Shown here: positions 28,312 through 38,000 of the stretch, piece after piece
Position numbering within the stretch: the stretch's first letter is position 1
Layout: each line of letters opens with the position of its first letter
Assembly: GCA_002364755.1 (NCBI GenBank)
Contig: DEZI01000028.1
Span: forward strand, 12,631-76,630
Direction of reading: 5' to 3'
DNA from: Stenotrophomonas maltophilia
Lineage (GTDB): Bacteria; Pseudomonadota; Gammaproteobacteria; Xanthomonadales; Xanthomonadaceae
DNA: 64,000 nt
The notes under the pieces: generated by a model
Told to the model about the DNA's origin: nothing
The model's database searches: none
Seen by the model: only the letters and a program-made list of their open reading frames with translations
Program-made: the position numbers and the translations under genes

Positions 28312-29109
28312 ATGGCCCGCATCATCGCCATCGCCAACCAGAAGGGTGGCGTCGGCAAGACCACGACCGCCGTCAACCTGGCCGCTTCCCTGGCCAACGC
28401 ACCCAAGCGCGTGCTGTTGGTCGACCTGGATTCACAGGGCAACGCGACCATGGGCAGTGGCGTGGACAAGCGCGAGCTGGTCTCCTCCACCTACGATCTG
28501 CTGCTGGGCGAAGCCAAGGCAGCGGACGTGCGCGTGGCCACCGCCGAGGGCTACGACCTGCTGCCGGGCAACATCGACCTGACCGCGGCCGAGATCCAGC
28601 TGATGGCGCAGGAAGAGCGCGAGCAGCGCCTGAAGCGCGCGCTGGCGCCGATCCGCGACGAATACGACTACATCCTGATCGACTGCCCGCCGGCGCTGTC
28701 GCTGCTGACGCTCAACGCGCTGGCCGCCGCCGATTCGGTGCTGGTGCCCATGCAGTGCGAGTACTACGCACTGGAGGGCCTGAGCGCGCTGGTGGAAACC
28801 ATCGAAGCGCTGCGCACCAACCTCAACCCGGTGCTGGAGATCGAAGGCGTGCTGCGCACCATGTTCGACGTGCGCAACAACCTCGCCAACGCGGTGTCGG
28901 CCGAACTGACCGAGCACTTCGGTGACCGCGTGTTCCGCACCATCGTGCCGCGCAACGTGCGCCTGGCCGAGGCCCCCAGCCACGGCCAGAGCATCGTCGG
29001 CTACGACCGCGCCTCGCGCGGTGGCGTGGCCTACCTGGGCCTGGCCGGCGAGATCATCCGCCGCAACAACGAACGCAACAAGGCCGCCAAGGCCGTGGAG
29101 ACCGCCTGA
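28312..29109 (+). CDS. parA: Chromosome-partitioning ATPase ParA (Soj)
   Basis: ParA is the Walker-type ATPase that segregates origin regions with ParB. The 265-aa product has the deviant Walker A motif KGGVGKTTT (residues 11-19), the Walker A' DLDSQGN and Walker B LIDCPPALS. An SD (GAGG) precedes ATG 28312. Its TGA shares a base with the parB ATG (TGATG). A weak promoter-like CATAAT lies at 28270. Confidence 0.96.
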   Translation: MARIIAIANQKGGVGKTTTAVNLAASLANAPKRVLLVDLDSQGNATMGSGVDKRELVSSTYDLLLGEAKAADVRVATAEGYDLLPGNIDLTAAEIQLMAQEEREQRLKRALAPIRDEYDYILIDCPPALSLLTLNALAAADSVLVPMQCEYYALEGLSALVETIEALRTNLNPVLEIEGVLRTMFDVRNNLANAVSAELTEHFGDRVFRTIVPRNVRLAEAPSHGQSIVGYDRASRGGVAYLGLAGEIIRRNNERNKAAKAVETA

Positions 29110-30029
29110 TGACCAGCAAGCCTGCAGCCAAGAAGCGAGGCCTCGGCCGCGGACTGGACGCCCTGCTGGGCCCCAAGGGCGCAGCCAGCCAGGTGCAGGC
29201 CACCACTGCGGTCATCGAGCCCCTGCCGGGTGAAGTGCTGCGCAAGCTGGCCGTGGGCCAGCTGCAGCCGGGCAAGTACCAGCCGCGCCGCGAGATGGAC
29301 GAAGGCAAGCTCTCCGAGCTGGCCGACTCGATCAAGTCGCAGGGCGTGATCCAGCCGATCCTGGTGCGCCAGCTGCCGGCGGGCAACTACGAAATCGTCG
29401 CCGGTGAGCGCCGCTGGCGTGCATCGCAGCTGGCCGGGCTGGACGAAGTGCCGGTGGTGGTGCGCGAACTGGAAGACCGCACCGTCATCGCGATGGCGCT
29501 GATCGAGAACATCCAGCGCGAAGACCTCAACCCGCTGGAAGAAGCCGAAGCGCTGCAGCGCCTCATCAGCGAGTTCACCCTGACCCACGCCGAGGCCGCC
29601 GAAGCCGTCGGCCGCTCGCGCGCGGCGGTGTCCAACCTGCTGCGCCTGCTGGAGCTGCCGGTGGCCATCCGCCTGCTGCTGGAAACCCGCCGCCTGGAAA
29701 TGGGCCACGCCCGCGCGCTGCTGACCCTGGCCCCGGAGCTGGCCGGCAAGCTGGCGCAGGAAGCGGCTGATGAGGGCTGGTCCGTGCGCGAGGTCGAGCG
29801 CCGTGCGCAGGCCTTCGCCGCCGGCAAGGTGCCGAGCAACCGCCCGGTGGCCACGCCGAAGGTGCAGCAGGCCGACATCGCCTCGCTGGAAACCGAGCTG
29901 TCCGAATCGCTGGGCACCAAGGTGGCCATCAACCACGGCCGCGGCGGCAAGGGCAAGCTGATCATCCATTACACCGATCTGGACACGCTGGACGGCGTGC
30001 TGGAAAAGCTGCGCACCCGCCAGGGTTGA
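29109..30029 (+). CDS. parB: Chromosome-partitioning DNA-binding protein ParB
   Basis: ParB binds parS and spreads as a CTP-dependent clamp. The 306-aa product has the N-terminal ParA-interaction segment (KRGLGRGLDALLG), the ParB/Srx nuclease-like domain with the CTP-binding GERRWRA box, the helix-turn-helix (LTHAEAAEAVGRSRAAVSNL) and a C-terminal dimerisation domain ending LEKLRTRQG. It is coupled to parA by a 1-base overlap. Confidence 0.96.
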   Translation: MTSKPAAKKRGLGRGLDALLGPKGAASQVQATTAVIEPLPGEVLRKLAVGQLQPGKYQPRREMDEGKLSELADSIKSQGVIQPILVRQLPAGNYEIVAGERRWRASQLAGLDEVPVVVRELEDRTVIAMALIENIQREDLNPLEEAEALQRLISEFTLTHAEAAEAVGRSRAAVSNLLRLLELPVAIRLLLETRRLEMGHARALLTLAPELAGKLAQEAADEGWSVREVERRAQAFAAGKVPSNRPVATPKVQQADIASLETELSESLGTKVAINHGRGGKGKLIIHYTDLDTLDGVLEKLRTRQG

Positions 30030-30114
30030 GCGCGGCAGCGCTGCAGCAGCGCTCGGCAGGGAAACGCACACGCCGCGGGACGGCTTCGTGCCGCGGCTCA
30101 TCCAGGGAGCAGGA

Positions 30115-30840
30115 ATGAGCATGGACATCGACGACGTCAGCCCGGGCGGCAGCCCGATCCTGGTGCACAGCCGGGAAAAGGACTTCACCCCGGCCCAGGG
30201 TGAGTCGCACATCGAGGCCATCAGCGCGCACATCGAGCGCCACCTGGGGCCGATCTCGGGCGTATTCCACGAAATCATCTCCGACCTCGTGCATATCGAC
30301 GTGCACGTCGTGCCGGCCAGCGAGCCGTTTCCGTACCTGCGCCTTGTGACGTCGGGCATGAGCGACCTGCCGATGACCCTGCCCGAAGGTGCGCCCGGCC
30401 CGGCATACATGGAGCTGATGGTGACCCTGCCGGCCGATTGGCCGATCAGCGGTGATGCTTTTGAAGACGAGCGCAACTACTGGCCGGTGCGGTTGCTGAA
30501 AACGCTGGCACGGCTGCCGCACGAGTACGACACCTGGCTCGGCTTCGGCCACACCATTCCCAACGGCCACCCGGCCGAGCCCTACGCCCCGGGCGTGGGT
30601 TTCGATGGCGCCATCGTGCTGCCGCCGGTCACCGCCCCCGAGGACTTCGGCACGCTGCAGCTGGACGATGGCAGGCGTATCACGTTCATGACCATCGTCC
30701 CGCTTTACCCGGAGGAGATGGACCTGAAGCTGAAGAAGGACGCCGAGGCCCTGCTGGATCGCTTCGATGCGAAGAACATCCAGGACGTGATCGTGCCGGG
30801 TCGGGTAAACGTCGCCAGAAAGCGCTTCGGCTTCTTCTGA
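30115..30840 (+). CDS. Suppressor-of-fused (SUFU) domain protein
   Basis: The 241-aa protein matches bacterial SUFU-domain proteins over most of its length (DLVHIDVHVVPASEPFPYLR, then YMELMVTLPADWPI and LPHEYDTWLGFGHTIPNG). In bacteria this domain is often found in immunity proteins of polymorphic toxin systems, but many members are solitary with no known role. No toxin gene is adjacent here. It follows parB by 85 bp in the same direction. Confidence 0.85.
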   Translation: MSMDIDDVSPGGSPILVHSREKDFTPAQGESHIEAISAHIERHLGPISGVFHEIISDLVHIDVHVVPASEPFPYLRLVTSGMSDLPMTLPEGAPGPAYMELMVTLPADWPISGDAFEDERNYWPVRLLKTLARLPHEYDTWLGFGHTIPNGHPAEPYAPGVGFDGAIVLPPVTAPEDFGTLQLDDGRRITFMTIVPLYPEEMDLKLKKDAEALLDRFDAKNIQDVIVPGRVNVARKRFGFF

Positions 30841-30885
30841 GACCGGTAACATCCACCGTCTGAACTTCGTTACAGAGTCCCTGCC

Positions 30886-31851
30886 ATGACCATCCTGCTC
30901 ACCGGCGCTGCCGGCTTCATCGGTGCCTACACCGCCCGCGCGCTGCTGGAGGCCGGCCAGGCCGTGGTCGGCCTGGACAACTTCAACGACTACTACGACC
31001 CGCAGATCAAGCGCGATCGCGTGGCCGCGCTGTGCCCGGGCCTGGACCTGCGCACCCTGGACCTGACCGACCAGCAGGGCCTGGCTGCGCTGTTCGATGA
31101 GGTGCAGCCCACCGCGGTGATCCACTTGGCCGCGCAGGCCGGCGTTCGTTATTCGCTGGAAAACCCGCACGCCTACGTCGACAGCAACCTGACCGGCTTC
31201 GTCAACATGCTCGAGCTGTGCCGCCACCGCGGCGTGCAGCACCTGGTGTATGCCTCCAGCAGCTCGGTGTATGGCGATTCGGCTACGCCGCCGTTCTCCG
31301 AGGACCAGCGCGTGGACCAGCCGCGCTCGCTGTATGCGGCCACGAAGGCGGCCAACGAGCTGATGGCCTACACCTATGCGCAGCTGTACGGCCTGCATGC
31401 CACCGGCCTGCGCTTCTTCACCGTGTATGGCCCGTGGGGCCGGCCGGACATGGCGCCGCTGCTGTTCTCGCGCGCGGTGCTGGCCGGGCGTCCGATCGAT
31501 GTGTTCAACGAAGGGCGCATGCAGCGCGATTTCACACATGTTTCCGACATCGTGTCGGGCATCCTCGGCGCCCTCGCGAACCCCAGCGCCGACGCGGTGC
31601 CGCACCGGGTGTTCAACCTCGGCAACCACACGCCGGTCGAGCTGGAGCGCTTCATCAGCGTGATCGAGCAGGCCGCCGGCCGCCCCGCGCAGAAGGTCTA
31701 CAAGCCGATGCAGCCAGGCGACATGGTCCGCACGATGGCCGATACCCGGCGCGCCCATGACGCCTTCGGCTTTGATGCGGTCACTCCGATCGAGCAGGGC
31801 CTGCCGCCGGTAGTGCAGTGGTGTCGCGAATATTTTGGCGATCGCGCCTGA
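30886..31851 (+). CDS. NAD-dependent nucleotide-sugar epimerase (UDP-glucuronate 4-epimerase-like)
   Basis: The 321-aa short-chain dehydrogenase has the NAD-binding TGAAGFIGAYTARAL, the ASSSSVYGD block and the catalytic YAATK. Similarity in layout to UDP-glucuronate/UDP-glucose 4-epimerases is clear (DNFNDYYDPQIKRDR). It precedes a GT2 glycosyltransferase and a small LABN-domain membrane protein, so it probably supplies a sugar donor for a lipid-linked or envelope glycan. Confidence 0.87.
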   Translation: MTILLTGAAGFIGAYTARALLEAGQAVVGLDNFNDYYDPQIKRDRVAALCPGLDLRTLDLTDQQGLAALFDEVQPTAVIHLAAQAGVRYSLENPHAYVDSNLTGFVNMLELCRHRGVQHLVYASSSSVYGDSATPPFSEDQRVDQPRSLYAATKAANELMAYTYAQLYGLHATGLRFFTVYGPWGRPDMAPLLFSRAVLAGRPIDVFNEGRMQRDFTHVSDIVSGILGALANPSADAVPHRVFNLGNHTPVELERFISVIEQAAGRPAQKVYKPMQPGDMVRTMADTRRAHDAFGFDAVTPIEQGLPPVVQWCREYFGDRA

Positions 31852-31941
31852 GGAGGTACCCTCACGCAGCCGGATTCATCTTCGGATAACCTCGGCTTCG
31901 GAGAATGCGCGGTCTTTGTATCCCTGCTGGCCGAGTGACCC

Positions 31942-32664
31942 ATGAGCCACCCCGAGCTTTCCGTTGTCGTCCCGGTGTTCAACGAGCGCGACAATGTCGC
32001 GCCCCTGGTCGGTGAGATCGTTGCCGCGCTGCGCGGCCATCTGCCGTTCGAGATCGTCTATGTGGACGACAACTCGCGCGACGACAGCCTGGCCGTGCTG
32101 CAGGGCCTGAAGGCCAGCACCCCCGAGCTGCGTGTGCTGCACCATGTCAGCCAGAGCGGGCAGAGCACCGCCGTCCGCACCGGCGTGCGCAATGCCCGCG
32201 CGCCGTGGATCGCCACCCTCGACGGTGACGGCCAGAACGATCCGGCCGATATTCCGAAGCTGCTGGCCGCGCGGCAGTCGGCCGATGCGCAGGTAAAGCT
32301 GTTCGCTGGCTGGCGCGTCAACCGCCAGGATAGTGGCAGCAAGCGCTGGGCCAGCAAGTGGGCCAACGCGATCCGCGCGCGCATGCTGCGCGACGATACC
32401 CCCGATACCGGCTGCGGCATCAAGCTGTTCGAGCGCGAGGCCTTCCTCGACCTGCCGTACTTCGACCACATGCACCGCTACCTGCCGGCGCTGATGCAGC
32501 GCGCCGGCTGGAGGACGACCAGCGTGCCGGTCAACCACCGCCACCGCACCGCCGGCGTGTCCAAGTACAACAACCTGGGCCGCGCCCTGGTCGGTATCCG
32601 CGACCTGCGCGGCGTGGCCTGGCTGATCACCCGCAGCAAGCGCACTGCGGTGGAGGAGCGTTGA
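31942..32664 (+). CDS. Family 2 glycosyltransferase, DPM1/ArnC-like
   Basis: The 240-aa GT-A protein begins with the family signature LSVVVPVFNERDNVAPLV and has DDNSRD and TLDGDGQND as nucleotide and metal sites. No C-terminal transmembrane pair is present, unlike ArnC, so it is closer to the soluble dolichol-phosphate-mannose type. The donor is unknown. Its TGA overlaps the next ATG (TGATG). Confidence 0.87.
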   Translation: MSHPELSVVVPVFNERDNVAPLVGEIVAALRGHLPFEIVYVDDNSRDDSLAVLQGLKASTPELRVLHHVSQSGQSTAVRTGVRNARAPWIATLDGDGQNDPADIPKLLAARQSADAQVKLFAGWRVNRQDSGSKRWASKWANAIRARMLRDDTPDTGCGIKLFEREAFLDLPYFDHMHRYLPALMQRAGWRTTSVPVNHRHRTAGVSKYNNLGRALVGIRDLRGVAWLITRSKRTAVEER

Positions 32665-33005
32665 TGGAGCTGCATTGGCTCGACCAGCCGCTGACCTGGC
32701 TGTACTGGACCGGCCTGCACGTCACCGGCTGGAAACTGATCGGCTACACCGGCGCGCTGATGTTCGGCGGCCGCTGGCTGGTGCAGTTCGTGGCGTCCAA
32801 GCGCGCCGGCAAGCCGGTCATCCCGCGCCTGTTCTGGTACATGAGCGTGGTCGGCAGCCTGATGACCCTGAGCTACTTCCTGTTCTCGGCCAAGCAGGAC
32901 TCGGTGGGCGTGCTGCAGAACCTGTTCCCGGCGTTCACCGCCCTGTACAGCCTGCACCTGGATATCCAGCACCGTGGCTGGAAGCGGGACAAGGCGAGCC
33001 ACTGA
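32664..33005 (+). CDS. Lipid-A-disaccharide-synthase N-terminal-domain (LABN) membrane protein
   Basis: The 113-aa protein has three transmembrane segments and the LABN-type sequence FGGRWLVQFVASKRAGKPVI and FWYMSVVGSLMTLSYFL. Such small proteins occur beside GT2 enzymes and may form part of a lipid-sugar flippase or transferase complex. It is translationally coupled to the GT2 gene. Confidence 0.85.
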   Translation: MELHWLDQPLTWLYWTGLHVTGWKLIGYTGALMFGGRWLVQFVASKRAGKPVIPRLFWYMSVVGSLMTLSYFLFSAKQDSVGVLQNLFPAFTALYSLHLDIQHRGWKRDKASH

Positions 33006-33033
33006 GGGCTTGCGGGGGCCGGATCAACATCCG

Positions 33034-33092
33034 GTAGCGCCGGGCCATGCCCGGCGGACATCTGTTTTCCGCGGGGCATGGCCCCACGCTAC
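33034..33092. repeat. Inverted pair of GTAG REPs, GCCGGGC subtype
   Basis: GTAGCGCCGGGCCATGCCCG and an imperfect inverted partner (GGGGCATGGCCCCACGCTAC) after the LABN gene. Confidence 0.8.
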
Positions 33093-33176
33093 CGGGCGCA
33101 GGCAGGACCTTCGTCCCATGCCACAGGCCCTGCACGGTGCGATCATCGGGATCTGCCTTCCCGGGAACCTGTGCTC

Positions 33177-34946
33177 GTGAAAACCCGCCTCGCCGTAGCT
33201 CTGTTGATTGTCCTGTCCGCCCCCGCGGTCGCCCTGGCTGCCCCGCCGGCCGCCACTCCGGCCAGCATGGCCGCCGGATCGGCCGCCGATGCTGCCTTCC
33301 GTGCGCTGTACGAGAAGGAGTGGAAGTGGCGCCAAGAGGGCGGTGGCGAAGCCAGCGAGGACGAGGACGCGCCGGCCAACGCCACCCGCATGCCCGATGT
33401 CGGCCCGGCCGCGCAGCAGGCCCGCCTGAAGGTCTGGGACGAAACCCTGGCCGACCTGAAGAAGATCAACGTCAAGGCCCTGTCCGCCGACAACCAGGTC
33501 AACTACGCGATCTACCGCGACCAGGTCTTCAACCTGGCCGAAGCCACGCGCCTGCGCACCTATGAGATGCCGTTCAATTCGGACTCCTCGTTCTGGTCCA
33601 ACCTGTCCTTCATGGCCCGGCGCGAGATGAAGACCGCGCAGGACTACCGCAACTACATCGCCCGCCTGAACGACGTGCCGCGCTACTTCGGCCAGCAGAC
33701 CGACAACATGCGCGCCGGCCTCAAGCGCGGTTTCAGCGTGCCGCGCGCGGTGCTGGACGGCCGCGAGGTGTCCATCGCCACCGTCGCCGAGCTGAAGGAT
33801 CCGACGACCTCGCCGCTGTACGCGCCCTTCAAGAAGCTGCCCGCCAGCATCCCGGCCGCCGAACAGGCTGCCCTGCGCGAACAGGCCGCGGCGGCCATCA
33901 GCGGCAAGGTGGTGCCGGCATTCCAGCAGCTGCGCACCTTCTTCGTCAGCGAATACGTGCCGCAGGCGCGCACCACCCTGGCCGCCGAGGCCATGCCCGG
34001 TGGCAAGGCCTTCTACAAGCAGCAGATCCACGAATACACCACGCTGGACCTGCCGCCCGACGAGATCCATCGCATCGGCCTGGGTGAAGTCGCGCGCATC
34101 CAGAAGGAGATGAACGACATCATCCAGCAGGTGCAGTTCAAGGGCAGCTTCGCCGAATTCCTGACCTTCCTGCGCACCGATCCGCAGTTCTACGCCAGGA
34201 CCCCGGAAGAGCTGCTGTCGCGCGCTGCGTGGATCTCCAAGCGCGCTGATGGCCAGCTCGGCCGGTTCATGACGCTGCCGCGTGCGCGCTTCACCATCGT
34301 GCCGGTGCCGCCGGATATCGCCCCGTTCTGGACCGCCGGTCGCGGTGGCATGGGCACCTACTGGGTCAACACCTACGATCTGCCGTCGCGCCCGCTGTAC
34401 AACCTGCCGGCGCTTACCCTGCATGAGTCCGACCCGGGCCATGCGCTGCAGGGCGCGATCGCCTCCGAGCAGAAGGACCTGCCCGAGTTCCGCCGCAACG
34501 CCTACATCTCCGCCTATGGCGAAGGCTGGGCGCTGTACTGCGAGAAGCTGGGCGTGGAAATGGGCATCTACGAAACCCCGTACGAGGATTTCGGTCGCCT
34601 GACCTACGAAATGTGGCGTGCCGCGCGCCTGGTCATCGACACCGGCGTGCACAGCAAGGGCTGGACCCGAGAGCAGGCCCTGGCCTACCTGCGCGACCAC
34701 ACCGCGCTGAGCGAGCATGAAGTGACCACCGAAGTGGATCGCTACATCTCCTGGCCGGGCCAGGCGCTCAGCTACAAGCTGGGCGAGATCGCCATCGTGC
34801 GCCTGCGCGCGCAGGCCGAAAAGGAACTGGGCGACACGTTCGACATCAAGGGCTTCCACGATGTGATCCTGAAGCAGGGTTCGGTGCCGCTGCCGGTGCT
34901 GGAACAGCAGATCCAGGCGTACATCGCCGAGCGGAAGAAGGCCTGA
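33177..34946 (+). CDS. DUF885 family exported zinc-hydrolase-like protein
   Basis: The 589-aa product from GTG 33177 (GTG 33171 is an alternative) has a signal peptide ending VALA. DUF885 proteins resemble thermolysin-fold or M32-like metallopeptidases. The metal-binding motif LHESDPGHALQ and the downstream YGEGWALYCEKLG (probable third ligand Glu) are intact. The substrate is not known. A GTAG repeat pair lies on each side. Confidence 0.88.
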   Translation: MKTRLAVALLIVLSAPAVALAAPPAATPASMAAGSAADAAFRALYEKEWKWRQEGGGEASEDEDAPANATRMPDVGPAAQQARLKVWDETLADLKKINVKALSADNQVNYAIYRDQVFNLAEATRLRTYEMPFNSDSSFWSNLSFMARREMKTAQDYRNYIARLNDVPRYFGQQTDNMRAGLKRGFSVPRAVLDGREVSIATVAELKDPTTSPLYAPFKKLPASIPAAEQAALREQAAAAISGKVVPAFQQLRTFFVSEYVPQARTTLAAEAMPGGKAFYKQQIHEYTTLDLPPDEIHRIGLGEVARIQKEMNDIIQQVQFKGSFAEFLTFLRTDPQFYARTPEELLSRAAWISKRADGQLGRFMTLPRARFTIVPVPPDIAPFWTAGRGGMGTYWVNTYDLPSRPLYNLPALTLHESDPGHALQGAIASEQKDLPEFRRNAYISAYGEGWALYCEKLGVEMGIYETPYEDFGRLTYEMWRAARLVIDTGVHSKGWTREQALAYLRDHTALSEHEVTTEVDRYISWPGQALSYKLGEIAIVRLRAQAEKELGDTFDIKGFHDVILKQGSVPLPVLEQQIQAYIAERKKA

Positions 34947-34954
34947 CGGAGTGC

Positions 34955-35018
34955 GCCGCCGGGCACGGCCCGGCGCTACCGGAATGAACCGCGGTAGCGC
35001 CGGGCCATGCCCGGCGAG
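34955..35018. repeat. Two GTAG REPs, GCCGGGC subtype, tail to tail
   Basis: A REP ending GGCGCTACC and a second starting GGTAGCGCCGGGCCATGCCC lie between the convergent DUF885 and RND genes. Confidence 0.8.
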
Positions 35019-35044
35019 CGCGAAGCGCGGCAGACCCGTGCCCC

Positions 35045-38000
35045 TCAGTGCTTCACCAGCCGCCCGGCAAACGTCGGCAGCACCAGCAGCGTCAGCAGCG
35101 TGGCGGTGATCAACCCGCCGATCACCACCGTCGCCAGCGGCTTCTGCACTTCCGCGCCGGCGCCACTGGCGATGGCCATCGGTATGAAGCCGACGATGGC
35201 CACCAGGGCCGTGGTCAACACCGCGCGGATGCGGCTGGCGGCACCCTTGATGGCCGCCTGCATCGGCAGGTCGCCGCCCTCCAGTCGCTCGCGGATCGCC
35301 TGCATCATCACCAGGCCGTTCAACGTGGCCACGCCGGATACGGCGATGAAGCCCACCGCTGCAGACACCGAGAACGGCATGCCACGCAGCAGCAGGGCGA
35401 GGATGCCGCCGACCAGGGCCAGTGGCACGCAGCTGAACACCAGCAGCGCTTCCCTGCCACTGCGCAGGGCCATGAACAGCAGGCCGCCGATCAGCAGGAA
35501 CACCACCGGCACCACCGTGGCCAGCCGCTTCTCCGCGCGCTGCAGGTTCTCGAACTGGCCGCCCCAGCGCAGGTAGGCACCGGCCGGCAACGCCACGTCG
35601 ACCACCGCGGCCTGCGCTTCGCTGACGAAGCCACCGAGATCGCGGCCGCGCACGTTGGCCTGCACCACCACCCGCCGGCTGCCGTCGCTGCGGCTGATCT
35701 GGTTCGGCCCTTCGCTGACGCTGATGCGTGCCAGCGAGGACAACGGCACCACCTGGCCTGCCGGCGTGGCGATCGGCAGCGAGGCCAGCTGGTCCGGATC
35801 GTTGCGTGCGGCATCGTCCAGGCGCACCACCACATCGAAGCGTCTGTCGCCTTCGAAGATCCGCCCGGCCGCGGTACCACCGATGCCGGTGGACACCGCA
35901 TCACTCACATCCGCCGCGGTCAGCCCCTGCTGCGCGGCCGCCACATGGTCGATCCTGACGTTGAGCGTGGGCAGGCCGGAAATCTGCTCAACCCGCACGT
36001 CGGCGGCGCCGTCCACTGCGCGCAGTTTCAGCGCTACCTGCTCGGCCACTTTCTGCAGTGCGGCGAAGTCATCGCCGTACACCATCACCGCCAGGTCCGT
36101 GCGCACGCCGGAAATCAGCTCGTTGAAGCGCAGCTCGATCGGCTGGCTGAACTCGAAACTGTTGCCCAGCTGCTGCCCGGCCAGCTGCTCGAAACGCTGC
36201 ACCAGCGCTTCCTTGTCCAGCTTCGGATCAGGCCACTGCGCGCGCGGCTTCAGCACGATCACGCTGTCGGAGATGTTGGCCGGCATCGGGTCGATGGCCG
36301 CTTCGGCGGTGCCGGTGCGCGAGAACACCGCCTCCACTTCCGGCTGTTCGGCCAGCGCCTTCTCCAGCGCCAGCTGCATCGCCAGCGATTGCTCCAGTGA
36401 AGTGGATGGCACGCGCAGGGCCTGCATCGCCACGTTGCCTTCGTCCAGGGTGGGCATGAACTCGCGGCCCAGCAGCGAGAACGAACCGATGCCCACCACC
36501 ACCATCATCACCGCAACGGCCAGCATCGTGCGCGGATGCGCGACTGCACGACGGACCACCGGCTCGATACGCGCACGCAGCACGCGGATCAGTTTCGTCT
36601 CGTGCCCGCCGTCGCCAGCATGCGCATCGCCGTCCCTCACCGTGGGCTCGCGCACCAGCAGCGCGGCCATCGCCGGCACGAAGGTGAAGGAGAAGATGAA
36701 GGCGCCGATCAGGGCCAGCATGAAGGTGGCCGCCATCGGGTGGAACGTCTTGCCCTCCACGCCTTCCAGGGTGAGGATCGGTGCGAACACCAGCAGGATG
36801 ATCAGCTGGCCGAAGGCCGCAGGCCGCGCCATCTTCATGGCCGAATCGGCAGCCACGCGCAGGCGCTCCATCGCGGTCAGCGCACGGCCAAGTTCGGCGC
36901 GGCGCTGGCCCAGCATCAGCAGCGTCGATTCGATCACGATCACCGCGCCATCCACCAGGATGCCGAAATCCAGCGCGCCCAGGCTCATCAGGTTGCCGCT
37001 GATGCCGAAGCGGCTCATGCCGATCACTGCGAACAGGAACGACAGCGGGATCACCAGCGCGGTGATCGCCGCCGCGCGCAGGTTGCCCAGCAGCAGGAAC
37101 AGCACGACCACCACCAGCAGCGCGCCCTCGCTGAGGTTCTTCGCCACGGTCCTGATGGTGGCGTTGACCAGTTCGCTTCGGTCCAGCACCGGCACCGCCA
37201 CGATGGACGGTGGCAGTGAGGCATTCACCTGCTGCAGGCGTTCCGCGGCGGCCTGGGCCACGGTGCGGCTGTTGCCGCCGGCAATCATCAGCGCGGTGCC
37301 GAGCACGGCTTCGTGGCCGTTGCGGCTGGCCGCACCCAGGCGTGGCGCGCGGCTCAAGGCCACCTCGGCCACGTCCGCCACGCGCACCACCACGCCATTG
37401 CGCGTGGCTACCGGGGCATGCGCCAGATCGTCGGTGGTCAGCGCCAGGCCATCGGCACGCACCACCAGGCCCTCACCGGCGCGCTGCACGAAGCCGGCGC
37501 CGGCCTGCACGTTGGAACGCTGCAGGGCGGTGACCAGATCGGCCAGGCCCAGCCCATGCGCGGCCAACCGCGCGCTGTCCGGGTGCACGCCGTACTCCTT
37601 GACGTAGCCGCCGACGGTATCGACCCCGGCCAGCCCCGGGCTGGAACGCATCTGCGGCGCGATGATCCAGTCCTGCACGGTGCGCAGGTAGGTGGCGCGT
37701 TCTTCCGGCGTGGCCAGCAAGATGCCTTCCGGTGTGCGGTAGACCTCGCCGGCCTGCCAGCCGGCCGCGCCGGGTTCGGCCAGCTGGACTGGATCGAATG
37801 CGGTGAAATCCACCGTCCACATCAGCACCTCGCCCAGGCCGGTGGTGATCGGCGACAGCAGTGGCGACGCACCGTCGGGCAGATCGTCGGCGGCTTCGCG
37901 CATGCGCTCGGCCACCTGCTGGCGGGCGAAGTAGATGTCGGTCGCATCGGTGAAGATGGCGGTGACCTGCGAGAAGCCGTTGCGTGACAGTGAGCGGGTG

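Noticed and set aside
28200..30114. parS site near parAB
   Set aside because: No TGTTTCACGTGAAACA-like palindrome was seen in this stretch; parS is probably outside the window.
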